64,000 nt of DNA from Promethearchaeia archaeon (GTDB lineage Archaea > Asgardarchaeota > Lokiarchaeia > Sigyniarchaeales > SOKP01), in the NCBI GenBank assembly GCA_029856125.1, contig JAHQWJ010000136.1, forward strand, positions 21,514 through 85,513, in the 5' to 3' direction. A program made the translations under genes and the position numbers. Below are positions 28,095-38,316 of this stretch, in pieces. How positions within the stretch are numbered: the stretch's first letter is position 1; every line of letters starts with the position of its first letter. A model generated the notes under the pieces. The model searched no databases and had not been told where the DNA came from. It was given only the letters and a program-made list of their open reading frames with translations.

Positions 28095-29255
28095 ATGGTA
28101 AAAATGAAAGAATTATCAAACATAATAAGAAATGCCCCAAAATCAAAAATCCGTGAACTTTTTGACCTTGCCGCTGGACGATCTGATGTAATAAGCTTAG
28201 GAATCGGGCAACCGGATTTTTCCACTCCTCAAGCTGCAATAAAAGGAAATATCAATGCACTAAATGAGAATATCACATATTATGCTCCTACGAAAGGTAT
28301 TCCCGAATTATTGCAGCGACTTGAAAGCAAATTAAAATCCGTAAATAACATTAAAACAGCATGGAAAGATAATCTTATTGTTACAAACGGAGGCTCTCAA
28401 GCTCTTAGTCTTGCTTTTGCCTCTATTTTTAATTCTGGAGATGAAATTATAATTTCCTCTCCAAATTTTATTTCTTATTTCTATTTAAGTGCATTTTTTG
28501 GTTTACGAGTGATTGAAATCGAGAGGAAAAACGACTTTAGTCCTGATATTACCAAAATAAAAAATTCAATTACTGCTAAAACTAAAGCGATTTTAATTAA
28601 CTCACCTAATAATCCAACTGGATATTCATTAACTACAAATGAATTACAGGAAATCGTTGAAATCGTTAAAACTCATGACTTATATTTAATTTCTGATGAA
28701 GTGTACGAAAATTACCTCTATGACAATTCCAAACATACGAGTCCAGCTTCGTTAAAAGATATGTTTGAACGGACTATCACTATAAACGCGATGTCAAAAC
28801 TGTATTCTGCTACGGGATTTAGATTAGGGTATGTAGCTGCTAATAAGGATATAATAGATACTATGGAAAAATATCACCAATATACCGTAGCAGGCACAAA
28901 CCATGCAGCTCAATATGGTTTTTTAGAGGCTTTAAAGATAGATATTAGTTTTTTTGACGAAATTTTAAAGAGTTTTGATGAAAGACGTTTATTAGCTTTT
29001 AATCGATTGAGCGAAATGGGATTCGAAGTCGTTAAACCAAAAGGAGCCTTTTATGTTATGCCGAAAATCAACGAGTTTGGCTTAACTGGCGCTGAATTTT
29101 CGAGAAGAATAATGAAAGAACAAGCAGTCGCAATAGTTCCAGGTAATATTTTTGGATCTTACTCAGAATATATGTTAAGAATGTCTTATGCAACGAAATT
29201 AGAAAAGCTCGAAGAAGCGATGGATAGAATCGAAAAATTTGTTAAAACTTTATAA
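28095..29255 (+). CDS. Class I/II pyridoxal-phosphate aminotransferase
   Basis: LGIGQPDFSTP, NSPNNPTGYS, SDEVYENYLYD, AMSKLYSATGFRLGY. Confidence 0.92.
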   Translation: MVKMKELSNIIRNAPKSKIRELFDLAAGRSDVISLGIGQPDFSTPQAAIKGNINALNENITYYAPTKGIPELLQRLESKLKSVNNIKTAWKDNLIVTNGGSQALSLAFASIFNSGDEIIISSPNFISYFYLSAFFGLRVIEIERKNDFSPDITKIKNSITAKTKAILINSPNNPTGYSLTTNELQEIVEIVKTHDLYLISDEVYENYLYDNSKHTSPASLKDMFERTITINAMSKLYSATGFRLGYVAANKDIIDTMEKYHQYTVAGTNHAAQYGFLEALKIDISFFDEILKSFDERRLLAFNRLSEMGFEVVKPKGAFYVMPKINEFGLTGAEFSRRIMKEQAVAIVPGNIFGSYSEYMLRMSYATKLEKLEEAMDRIEKFVKTL

Positions 29256-29266
29256 TTATTAAATTT

Positions 29267-30403
29267 CTAAGCCGTTTCTTTGTTGTATGTTTGTAGGAGA
29301 GCGTTTGTTAAATACTCCGTTGCTTGAAATACTTGTTTTAATTCAACAAATTCGTCTATTTTATGAATATTGCTTGGATCTCCGGGGCCAAATATTACAA
29401 AAGGGACTGGCTTTTTGGGTTGAACAAGGACTGCAGTATCAGAAGCATAAGGTAATCCTATTATTTTAGACTTATTAATTTTCAATAAATTTTGAATAAA
29501 GGTGTGATTTAAATCAGTTTGAAGCGCTGGCAAACTGTGAGATACTTTTGTCTCCAGGGTGCATGGAGAAATCTGTATATTTTTCAAATTTCTCCTTAGT
29601 TTTTCTACATCTTGCTCAGGTATTAATCTATAATCAGCTGTTAGAGTAGTCTTATCAGGAACAATATTGATAGCATTACCCCCTTTAATTTTCCCTATAT
29701 TCAATGTAGATTTACCTAAGACCTTGTTTTCTTTTTCATCTAAGCAACTATAAAGAAGTGGAATTAATTTTAATGCGCCTTCAATGGAATTTATCCCTAA
29801 ATTTGGTGTAGATGAATGAGCAGATTTCCCCTGAATCTCTAAATTTATCCATAATAATCCCTTTTCAGCTATTCCTACATTCATATTTGTGGGTTCGCCA
29901 ACAATTAACAATATCGCATTTTTCATTATTCCTTTTCTGAAACATGTATAAGCACCAGTCATACCAGCTTCTTCATCAGCACTTCCAAGAAATACGAAAG
30001 TGTATTCATCCAACAACTGAAATTCTTCTTTTAGATTCAACATCGTTCCAATTAACATTGTTAAACCTGCTTTCATATCACTTGAACCTCGACCATACAA
30101 CTTTCCATCAACGATTTCTGCAGAAAACGGTGGATATTTCCATTTATTATGATCTCCAGCGGGTACAACATCAAAATGTCCTGATAAGATAATCTTTTTC
30201 TCTCCTGAGCCAATTGTGCTAATAAGGTTTTTAAGTTCAACGTTTTTTTTCTTAAATGGGATAATTTCGTTATGAAATCCCTCTTCTTCTTTGAACACTT
30301 CGGAAATTAAGTATTTAATAATGTGATCTGTTTTTCCAGGGGGATTTTCCGTTGGTATTTGGACTAAATTTTTTAGGATGGTTGTTAGATCGAGTTTTGA
30401 CAT
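29267..30403 (-). CDS. M20 family peptidase / ArgE-DapE-like deacylase
   Basis: LSGHFDVVPAGD, YGRGSSDMKAGL, SADEEAGMTGAY. Confidence 0.9.
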   Translation of the reverse strand: MSKLDLTTILKNLVQIPTENPPGKTDHIIKYLISEVFKEEEGFHNEIIPFKKKNVELKNLISTIGSGEKKIILSGHFDVVPAGDHNKWKYPPFSAEIVDGKLYGRGSSDMKAGLTMLIGTMLNLKEEFQLLDEYTFVFLGSADEEAGMTGAYTCFRKGIMKNAILLIVGEPTNMNVGIAEKGLLWINLEIQGKSAHSSTPNLGINSIEGALKLIPLLYSCLDEKENKVLGKSTLNIGKIKGGNAINIVPDKTTLTADYRLIPEQDVEKLRRNLKNIQISPCTLETKVSHSLPALQTDLNHTFIQNLLKINKSKIIGLPYASDTAVLVQPKKPVPFVIFGPGDPSNIHKIDEFVELKQVFQATEYLTNALLQTYNKETA

Positions 30404-30697
30404 GGTTTTTTCATGCGATGATTTTCTTATATCATAACCTACACATAATCCACTTCAAATGGAGTTTTCGGCAACACTTCCGCCCCTCCCAATTAATCCT
30501 AATTTCATTCATTTTTAACTCCACAAAAATAGTATTTTCTTTTTAGTTTTCTGCTTATTATTTAATTTCATTATTTTAAAATTGTTATGATTTAGTTTAA
30601 ATACTAATATAAGTATAAAAAAAGAATTGCTTGTAGCTTATAAAAAATAAAAAGTACAATTGAAAAATAGAAATTGCTAGAAATTCTTTCTACTTTC

Positions 30698-32986
30698 TTA
30701 TTGATACAAGTTGGAATCGCTATCTTTTACTTTTTGGTCCTGAGCGAGTTGTTTTGCTAAATTTTCGTACTTATCAATAGTTTCTTTTTGTAGTGTTGAT
30801 CCTACTTTTGTAAGCGCTTCCTCAAAATGATGTAATTCAACAAAGTCAAAATCTTCCATCTTTTCTCTTATTGCTTGCATGCCTGCTTCTCTGCACAAAT
30901 TTTCTAGATCTGCTCCACTGTAGTCTTCTGTCATTAATGCTATGTTTTTCAAAGAAATACCTTCTTTAAGTGGCATATTTTTTGTATGAACTTCTAAAAT
31001 CTTAATTCTTCCTTCATAATCTGGAGCAACTACATATAGTAGTTTATCGATTCTTCCGGGTCGTAGTAGCGCAGGATCAACCAAATCAGGACGGTTAGTA
31101 CTAGCTATAATGACGATCCCGCTATTACTCTCGATCCCATCCATTTCAGTTAATAATTGGGTTATTACGGTGTCATAAACAGCTGATCCTTTCCATCCTC
31201 CTCGGCTGGTGGTAAGTGCTTCAATTTCATCAAAATATATAATGGAAGGGGCTAGTTCTCTGGCTTTTGCGAATATGCTCCTTATATTTTTTTCAGATTC
31301 ACCAACCCATTTTGACATTAGTTCTGGACCTTTAACAGTTATAACATTCGATTGCGTTTCGCTCGCTACAGCTTCTGCTAATAGTGTTTTTCCACAACCA
31401 GGAGGACCAAAAAGAAGAATACCCCCAACAGAACGAATTCCCGCCTTCTTGAACAGCTTTGGATGTTTTAACGGCCATTCAACAGCTTCCTTTAACTCTT
31501 GTTTTATTTCATCCAATCCACCAACATCATCCCATGAAACCTCGGGAATTTCTGTAAGATACTCTCTTAAGGCAGATGGTTTTATTTCTTTTAATGCTTT
31601 TAGAAAATTGTCATCTTTAACAAATAATTTTTGAATAGTCTCATTCGGTACCGGTTCGTCAATATTAATTTCAGGTAAAATATCTCTAATAGCATCCATA
31701 GCGGCTTCTCGAACGAAAGCCATAATATCTGCTCCAACAAAACCGTGAGTAATTTCAGAATAGTAATCAATATCCACATCAGCTTCCATTGGCATTCCCC
31801 GCGTGTGAATTTTAAAAATTTCATTCCTCCCTTTTTTATCCGGAATTCTAAATCTTATTTCAGTATCAAACCGTCCTGGCCTTCGTAAGGCAGGATCAAT
31901 CGCATCAATTCGATTTGTAGCACCGATAACTATTACACCTTCTCTACCCTTCATCCCGTCAAGCAGAGTAAGTAGCTGAGATACAACCCGTCTTTCAACT
32001 TCTCCTGTAACTTCACTTCTTTTAGGGGCGATCGCATCGAGCTCATCTATAAATATTATTGCAGGTGCGTTACTTTCAGCTCGATCAAAAAAACCTTTTA
32101 AATTCCTCTCGCTATCTCCGTAGAATTTACTCATAATTTCAGGTCCATTTATTATGAAAAAATAAGCGTCCGCCTCTTGAGAAACAGCTTTAGCCATTAA
32201 AGTTTTTCCCGTACCAGGAGGACCATAAAAGAGAACTCCTTTTGGAGGTTCAATATTCAATCTCTGAAATAATTCAGGATGTCTGATAGGTAATTCCACC
32301 ACTTCTCTGATCCTTTGAATTTGGTCAGTTAAACCTCCAACATCGTCATATGTAATAATTTCACCCGAAATATTAAGTAATGCTATCTTTTTATTTATTT
32401 TTATCCTTGTGTCTCGTGTAAATCTAACAACCTCATTATTAGGTTTGGTATTTAAGACAATTAATCTTAATGGTCCTAAGGTTGGTCTTTTTGTACTCCC
32501 TCCCATATTAAACATTTTCATAAATCCATTCATAGGGTTATTGTTTTGATCAGTTCTAATTATAGCTCCAGGAACATCAATAATATCTCCAGCCACAAGA
32601 GGTTTATCAATCAATTTCCCTTTTATTAAGTCAGCTTGTTTTTTAATATCGTAAATTGCCTTAGTTGGGGCAAGTTCTATTTCTCTAGCTGGTGAAGCAA
32701 GTGTGGGTTGTATTGTTATGAATTCTCCAATAGTAGATCCTAAATTTTTTCTTTGAATTCCATCTATTCTAATAATTCCTTCTCCTTTGTCAGCAAAACT
32801 CGCTACAACAATACCCGCAGTTTTCTTCTTGCCAATTAATTCTACAATATCACCAGTAGATAATCCCAGATTATCCAATACAGTCTGATCTATATAGCAT
32901 AAACTTCTTCCACTACGGCTTGGTTCTAATCTTTCTACTCTTAATTTTGCTGTTCTTTTTACGCTTTCTTTACTCATTTTTTTCAA
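30698..32986 (-). CDS. cdc48: CDC48/VCP AAA+ ATPase
   Basis: N-domain plus two AAA modules: GPPGTGKTLMAKAV, IIFIDELDAIAPKR and GPPGCGKTLLAEAV, IIYFDEIEALTTSR. Confidence 0.96.
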   Translation of the reverse strand: MKKMSKESVKRTAKLRVERLEPSRSGRSLCYIDQTVLDNLGLSTGDIVELIGKKKTAGIVVASFADKGEGIIRIDGIQRKNLGSTIGEFITIQPTLASPAREIELAPTKAIYDIKKQADLIKGKLIDKPLVAGDIIDVPGAIIRTDQNNNPMNGFMKMFNMGGSTKRPTLGPLRLIVLNTKPNNEVVRFTRDTRIKINKKIALLNISGEIITYDDVGGLTDQIQRIREVVELPIRHPELFQRLNIEPPKGVLFYGPPGTGKTLMAKAVSQEADAYFFIINGPEIMSKFYGDSERNLKGFFDRAESNAPAIIFIDELDAIAPKRSEVTGEVERRVVSQLLTLLDGMKGREGVIVIGATNRIDAIDPALRRPGRFDTEIRFRIPDKKGRNEIFKIHTRGMPMEADVDIDYYSEITHGFVGADIMAFVREAAMDAIRDILPEINIDEPVPNETIQKLFVKDDNFLKALKEIKPSALREYLTEIPEVSWDDVGGLDEIKQELKEAVEWPLKHPKLFKKAGIRSVGGILLFGPPGCGKTLLAEAVASETQSNVITVKGPELMSKWVGESEKNIRSIFAKARELAPSIIYFDEIEALTTSRGGWKGSAVYDTVITQLLTEMDGIESNSGIVIIASTNRPDLVDPALLRPGRIDKLLYVVAPDYEGRIKILEVHTKNMPLKEGISLKNIALMTEDYSGADLENLCREAGMQAIREKMEDFDFVELHHFEEALTKVGSTLQKETIDKYENLAKQLAQDQKVKDSDSNLYQ

Positions 32987-33158
32987 ATTCTTTTTCTTTT
33001 CTACTCTAAAAGAAATAATGATACTTTATTTTCTTTTGCTTTATTTATTATAATGAGTCAGATTATCTCATTTTATGGATTCTAAGAGTTGTAGCTCATT
33101 AAATATTGTTTAAAAACCATATTTGAAGGTTTCAATGCTTTTACGGAAATTAAAAACT

Positions 33159-33944
33159 TTAGCCTTTTAGCTTCTTGTCTAAAAATAATTTAAAATCTAC
33201 TAATATTTTTTTAATATCAAACTCTTCATCTGATCTACTTTTTATAAATGCTTTCCTATATTCCAAAATTGCTTTTTTTGAAACATGATATTTTGGATTT
33301 TTTAATAGTTCGCCAACAAATTTACGCGTAATTAAATCTAACTCTTCCCGAATTGAAGTGGAATGTTTATATTGTAATGGTTCTTTAATTTCTTTTCGCT
33401 CTTGAAGATTTAAAGCTATTTTGTTGCTTAATATCTTTATAAATTGAATTTCATCCTTAGTTTGGGTAATATCGAAAGTTTCGAATGGTGTATCCCATTT
33501 ATATTTATCAAAGTTGTCGAATTTATTGTAAATATTTTTAATAACTTTGTTAGGTATAGATTTTCCTCTTTCTTTATTCCTTTTAATACAAAGTTTAAGT
33601 GGTGTTGAGATATGTATAATATAGAATTTAATGTTTAAACTATCGGCAATTAATTTTAAATCGTGACGCATGCTTGAATAGTAATTTAAGTCGTCATTGA
33701 TAACAATATATCCCTTTTTAAGGTGCATTCTTACTGACTGTATGTTTTTTTCTCGTATTTGGGGCTCATTTTTAAAATCAAAACTGGTTGGAAAAGCCTC
33801 GTCTCTTATTATGTCGGGATCGATAATTTCTACTTTATTTTGAAAATCTGACTCCAATTTTTCCTTTAGTTTAAATGCAAAAGTAGTTTTTCCCGATGCT
33901 GGTAATCCTACTAGAATAATTAGAAAGTTTGATTTACTGTTCAA
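33159..33944 (-). CDS. pstK: O-phosphoseryl-tRNA(Sec) kinase (PSTK)-like
   Basis: GLPASGKTTF P-loop, VINDDLNYYSSMRHDLKLIA, CIKRNKERGKSIPNKVIKNIYNKFDN..KYKWDTPFETFDIT closely resembles the archaeal PSTK pattern as recalled. Confidence 0.8.
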   Translation of the reverse strand: MNSKSNFLIILVGLPASGKTTFAFKLKEKLESDFQNKVEIIDPDIIRDEAFPTSFDFKNEPQIREKNIQSVRMHLKKGYIVINDDLNYYSSMRHDLKLIADSLNIKFYIIHISTPLKLCIKRNKERGKSIPNKVIKNIYNKFDNFDKYKWDTPFETFDITQTKDEIQFIKILSNKIALNLQERKEIKEPLQYKHSTSIREELDLITRKFVGELLKNPKYHVSKKAILEYRKAFIKSRSDEEFDIKKILVDFKLFLDKKLKG

Positions 33945-34251
33945 CTAGATCATCTTCATTAAAAGTTCTTATAAGCTGAAATTTTTGTTTTCTCGTAAAA
34001 GTTTTGATTTCTAATTCTCTTTTCATAGCCATTCCTCTTTCTCCAAAAGTTTCAAAATACTTAAGTCTTATACTCTTTTTACCTCGACAAAATTTAGCGC
34101 CGGTCCCCTTTTTGTGTTCTTCTAATCTTCTTTGCAGATTATTAGTATACCCCGTGTAGAATCTCTTTTTATTATTCTTCGCAATCGTTTCTAAAATATA
34201 CACATAATAAAGGGACATAGCAGAATCACTATTTGTAAGATAATTTTTCAA
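33934..34251 (-). CDS. GIY-YIG nuclease superfamily protein
   Basis: YYVYILET...RFYTGYTNNLQRRLEEHKKGTGAKFCRG; likely start is the internal MSLYYVY. Confidence 0.88.
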   Translation of the reverse strand: MKNYLTNSDSAMSLYYVYILETIAKNNKKRFYTGYTNNLQRRLEEHKKGTGAKFCRGKKSIRLKYFETFGERGMAMKRELEIKTFTRKQKFQLIRTFNEDDLVEQ

Positions 34252-34439
34252 CTATTTATTTTTTTTGGCAAAACTATCGCATTTTTTCCATATTAAAAGA
34301 AAATCTAAATATCCACATTGCATATTTTGTTATTACCAAATTAATCTACTAAAAATTAAATTTATTAATAAGAACTTTTATAATTTTTAATGGAAGTGTT
34401 AAGTTTTTTAGGTGAGTTACTTTTCCTCTAGGTATTTGT

Positions 34440-35057
34440 TTGATTAAGTGGGATGTTGTTCTTGGTGGAAATATATACATGAAGTTTCCGGAACATTTAG
34501 AGATTCTGGATAATGTAGTGCAACAAATCCAAATTTCACACAATTTTATTGAATCCTACATTACTATTGAAGAAAAAAATTGGAACTCAATTTCCTACTA
34601 TAACGAAAATAGGGAAATAATCATCGTATTAGTATTAGATAAGTACGATGACGGTTCAGATTACACTGTTATATTAGATGAATTTAAAAGAGAGCTCGAG
34701 TTAGAACTAAGCGAAACTGAGCTTAAAAACCACTTGGAAAGAATCTATAACTTATCTTTAAATGTGTTTAGAACTCGAGATGAAGTAATAGGGAAATTAA
34801 GCAATCAAGTCGCTCAACTAAAAACTATGGAATACGACTTGAAAAAACGGTTTGAGAAGATCGCTAGAGCAGACCATCTTAAAGTAAAAAGCAAAATCCA
34901 ATTCTTGTTAGCTGTAAATAACGAAATGAAGCATAAAGACCTATATAAAGTGATTGACACTAGCAAAAATTGGTTAGATAAGGTCTTAGAAACTCTTAAA
35001 AAGAACAAGATAATTGGATATAATGAAACAAAGGATACATATTACCTTATTATTTGA
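34440..35057 (+). CDS. Unknown; N-terminal longin/roadblock-like segment and C-terminal winged-helix-like segment
   Basis: IKWDVVLGGNIYMKFPE start pattern; C-terminal KSKIQFLLAVNNEMKHKDLYKVIDTSKNWLDKVLETLKKNKIIGYNETKDTYYLI resembles a wHTH. Confidence 0.5.
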   Translation: MIKWDVVLGGNIYMKFPEHLEILDNVVQQIQISHNFIESYITIEEKNWNSISYYNENREIIIVLVLDKYDDGSDYTVILDEFKRELELELSETELKNHLERIYNLSLNVFRTRDEVIGKLSNQVAQLKTMEYDLKKRFEKIARADHLKVKSKIQFLLAVNNEMKHKDLYKVIDTSKNWLDKVLETLKKNKIIGYNETKDTYYLII

Positions 35058-35155
35058 ATATCTTGAATGGCAGTTTTATAAAGAATTACATTATTAAAAT
35101 TGTTATTATTTTTAGTATTATTAATTTATAATTATAATTTTTAATAGTAGCTGAA

Positions 35156-36295
35156 TTGATAATGAACATTTCAGAAGAAGAACAGCAAGAAGTTCTAAAA
35201 GTAATGAAATCTCAGATGCTAACACTATTACATGGTGAGTTTGTCAGGAAATTCGAAGAGGAATTCGCTCGTTATATTGGTGTAAAGCATGCTATAGCAG
35301 TCAATACTGGTACAGCAGCACTTCACATGTCTATTGCAGCGTTAAATATTGGTCCAGGAGATGAGGTTATTGTCCCTCCTTTTACATTTATCGCGAGTGC
35401 AAGTTCAATACTACACAATAATGCCATACCTATTTTTGCAGATATTGACGATAAATCTTATACCTTAGATCCCAATTCTGTAAGGAATAAAATTACTGAG
35501 AAAACCAAAGCAATTATACCAGTTCATTTAGCCGGAATTAGTGCTGATATGAGCGAACTTATGGATATTGCAGGCGATAGTGGAATACATGTAATTGAGG
35601 ATGCCGCACAATCTATTGGAACGCGATGTAATAATAAAAAAGTTGGTTCTATAGGGCATCTCGGTTGTTTTAGCTTCTACCCCTCTAAGAATATAACTAC
35701 GGGAGAAGGTGGGATGGTCACTACTAATGATGACGAATTAGCTGAACAATGTCGATTACTCAGACATCACGGCGAACCAGAATGGTATGTGTACAATAGA
35801 TTAGGATATAACTATAGGATGACGGAAATTCAAGCCGCGATTGGGAGAGTCCAACTAAAGAAAATAGAATCTTTTATCAGTGTTAGGAACAAGAATGCCA
35901 AATATCTCTCAAAAGCAACTTCCAATTTGAAAGGTATTACTCCTCCTTTTGTTCCTGAATATTGTGAACCCGCGTTTAATTATTGGATTGGAAGGTTAGA
36001 TCCTGATGTCTTAGGAATTACAAAAACTCAATTCCTAGAAAGAGTTCCAAGGAGTAAAGTTCTATATCCAAAACCTCTTTATAAAACAAAGTTATTCCAA
36101 AAAAAAAAAGCGTACTCAAAAGGATGTCCTTGGTCGTGCCCTTTCTATGATAAAGAAATAAATTATAATGATATTTATTTACCAATAGTAGAGAAAGCAA
36201 CTCAAGAAATATTTGCTTTAGATATCCATCCAGAAATATCTAAGGAATCCCTTGATGAAAACATCAAAATTATGAAAAAAATTTCAGAAAATTAA
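35156..36295 (+). CDS. DegT/DnrJ/EryC1/StrS family PLP aminotransferase
   Basis: KHAIAVNTGTAALHMSIAAL, IEDAAQSIGT, CFSFYPSKNITTGEGGMV. Confidence 0.93.
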   Translation: MIMNISEEEQQEVLKVMKSQMLTLLHGEFVRKFEEEFARYIGVKHAIAVNTGTAALHMSIAALNIGPGDEVIVPPFTFIASASSILHNNAIPIFADIDDKSYTLDPNSVRNKITEKTKAIIPVHLAGISADMSELMDIAGDSGIHVIEDAAQSIGTRCNNKKVGSIGHLGCFSFYPSKNITTGEGGMVTTNDDELAEQCRLLRHHGEPEWYVYNRLGYNYRMTEIQAAIGRVQLKKIESFISVRNKNAKYLSKATSNLKGITPPFVPEYCEPAFNYWIGRLDPDVLGITKTQFLERVPRSKVLYPKPLYKTKLFQKKKAYSKGCPWSCPFYDKEINYNDIYLPIVEKATQEIFALDIHPEISKESLDENIKIMKKISEN

Positions 36296-36374
36296 CAATA
36301 AAATTCTTTTTTTTTATGAAGATATTACAGGGATATTATTACAGATGATAAATAATATTTCGATATTATAGATT

Positions 36375-36728
36375 ATGTCATTGTTTTTAAAGAGGAATAA
36401 ATTTCTCCAAATATTCCACAATATCAGCAATAGTAAGATTAGACACAGAGGACCATTAATTTTAAGATTGTACGGACTGTTAAATGAGTTAGACTTCTCA
36501 AACGAAAATCGGTTCATTCTTTGTAACTTTATCGACCAAAATAGTGAGCTTTTCAGTTTAAGTAGAGATATTTACGAGATTAATAATGATGTATCTTTAA
36601 AACAATTGTTTCTATTCGCTTATAGTAAAGCTAGGATCAACAACCTTATACCAAATCTTTATTCTGAATATATTAATTCCATAAATGCTATATCTCAAAA
36701 AATAGATACTCAATCAGATCTATCTTAA
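36375..36728 (+). CDS. Unknown small protein upstream of small GTPase
   Basis: 117-aa ORF immediately 5' of a GTPase gene, same strand; no motif recognised. Confidence 0.5.
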   Translation: MSLFLKRNKFLQIFHNISNSKIRHRGPLILRLYGLLNELDFSNENRFILCNFIDQNSELFSLSRDIYEINNDVSLKQLFLFAYSKARINNLIPNLYSEYINSINAISQKIDTQSDLS

Positions 36729-36854
36729 ATCTCATTTATAGATTTAAAAATATCAATTAAATATAATTATAGGTCCTAAAATTAAGACACAATTATTAAA
36801 AATGATAATTATTATTATGAATGTAATACAAGTTAATTGTTAAACTGAACAATC

Positions 36855-37379
36855 ATGAGTATCGAAGCGAATTATATTGTGAAGATATGTTTACTCGGAG
36901 AAGCTAATGTTGGTAAAACTTCATTAGTGTATAGATTTATCGAAAATAAATTTAGAGGAAATTACAAATCTACCCTTGGGGTAAACCTTTTAAAGAAAGA
37001 TATGAAAATTGAAGGATATGGGGATGTCTCTGCACAAATCTGGGATTTGGGAGGTCAAGAAAGTTTCAAAAGTCTTCGCAAGTTGTATTTAGAAGGTGCT
37101 AATGGGGCATTAATTATATACGACTGCAATAAAAGAAGTTCTTTTGAAAAACTTTACGACTGGATTCAAGATTTCAAGGATGCTAGGGGAGACGAACCTC
37201 TGCTTTTAATTGGAAATAAAAATGATTTAACTGATAATATTAAAATAGAAGAAAGTGAAGCTTTGGAACTAGCGAAAAGCTTTAACATGGAATTTATATC
37301 CACATCTGCAAAAACAGGTGCTAATGTCGAAGAAGCCTTTTTAAAGGTTTTAAAGACAATTCTTGATAAGAGTTTATAG
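36855..37379 (+). CDS. Ras/Rab-like small GTPase
   Basis: GEANVGKTSL, TLG, WDLGGQE, GNKNDL, STSAK. Confidence 0.94.
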   Translation: MSIEANYIVKICLLGEANVGKTSLVYRFIENKFRGNYKSTLGVNLLKKDMKIEGYGDVSAQIWDLGGQESFKSLRKLYLEGANGALIIYDCNKRSSFEKLYDWIQDFKDARGDEPLLLIGNKNDLTDNIKIEESEALELAKSFNMEFISTSAKTGANVEEAFLKVLKTILDKSL

Positions 37380-37453
37380 CATACGCCTTTTAGTTTATGT
37401 ATCAATAAATTTCGTCATTATTTTTAATAAAAAATCGCTAAATTCTATAGCTA

Positions 37454-37491
37454 TTTATAAATGCCTTTATAAATAAAAAATCATTTATAAA
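37454..37491 (+). promoter_or_regulatory. Triple TTTATAAA (TATA-like) array upstream of TBP copy 1
   Basis: Perfect TTTATAAA at 37454, 37466 and 37484. Confidence 0.5.
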
Positions 37492-37560
37492 GAAATACCC
37501 TTTTTTAAGAATTTAATTTTCTTAATTAGTCAATATCATATTTATTAAGTTTGATGTAAG

Positions 37561-38232
37561 ATGGCAAAAAAAGTTAAACGAGTTGAGGAAGAAGTCGAGG
37601 AAGAAAAAACCCATGACGAGGCAAGCGAAATCGAAAAAAGGGAAGGTTTAGATTATAAAATTGAGAATGTAGTTGCAACTGTCGTCGTTGAAATCACAGA
37701 AAAGATCGATTTAAATATAATTGCCCGCAAACACGCAGATGTTGAATATAACCCCGAAAGATTTCCTGGTTTAGTTATGAGAATTGAGAAACCGAAGGCA
37801 ACTATCTTAATTTTTTCGACTGGCAAAATGGTGGTTACGGGTTTAAGAAAAGCAACTGAAGCCGGACGAGTAGTAGAGAAAGTAGTAAAAAATATTCGAA
37901 AAGCAGGGATAATAGTATCTAATCCCGAAATTACGATTCAAAATATTGTAGCTAGTGGAGATTTACACACTAATATAGATTTAAATATGGCAGCTATCGT
38001 TATGGAATACGCTATGTATGAGCCAGAAGTATTTCCCGGTTTGATCTATAGAATGCAAGAACCTAAAACGGTTTTCTTAATTTTCAGCACGGGTAGGATA
38101 GTTTGTACAGGAGCAAAGAAGAAAGAAATAGTTAAAGAAGCAGTGAAGAAATTAAATAAGGAAGTACGCGATTTAGGCGTAGCGAAAAAGGACTTAGGAA
38201 ATCCCGATTACCAAGATATTACTTTTATTTAA
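37561..38232 (+). CDS. tbp: TATA-box-binding protein, copy 1
   Basis: Two direct TBP repeats: IENVVATVVV...FPGLVMRIEKPKATILIFSTGKMVVTG and IQNIVASGDL...FPGLIYRMQEPKTVFLIFSTGRIVCTG. Confidence 0.96.
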   Translation: MAKKVKRVEEEVEEEKTHDEASEIEKREGLDYKIENVVATVVVEITEKIDLNIIARKHADVEYNPERFPGLVMRIEKPKATILIFSTGKMVVTGLRKATEAGRVVEKVVKNIRKAGIIVSNPEITIQNIVASGDLHTNIDLNMAAIVMEYAMYEPEVFPGLIYRMQEPKTVFLIFSTGRIVCTGAKKKEIVKEAVKKLNKEVRDLGVAKKDLGNPDYQDITFI

Positions 38233-38316
38233 CCACATATATAAAAAAAACCCATTCTAAAAAGAAATTAAATTTCATAATTAGCATAAAATTTTATTTA
38301 CTAAGTTTGATGTAGC

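Noticed and set aside
31209-31634. 141-aa plus-strand ORF inside CDC48
   Set aside because: Antisense to a highly conserved AAA+ gene; no independent support.
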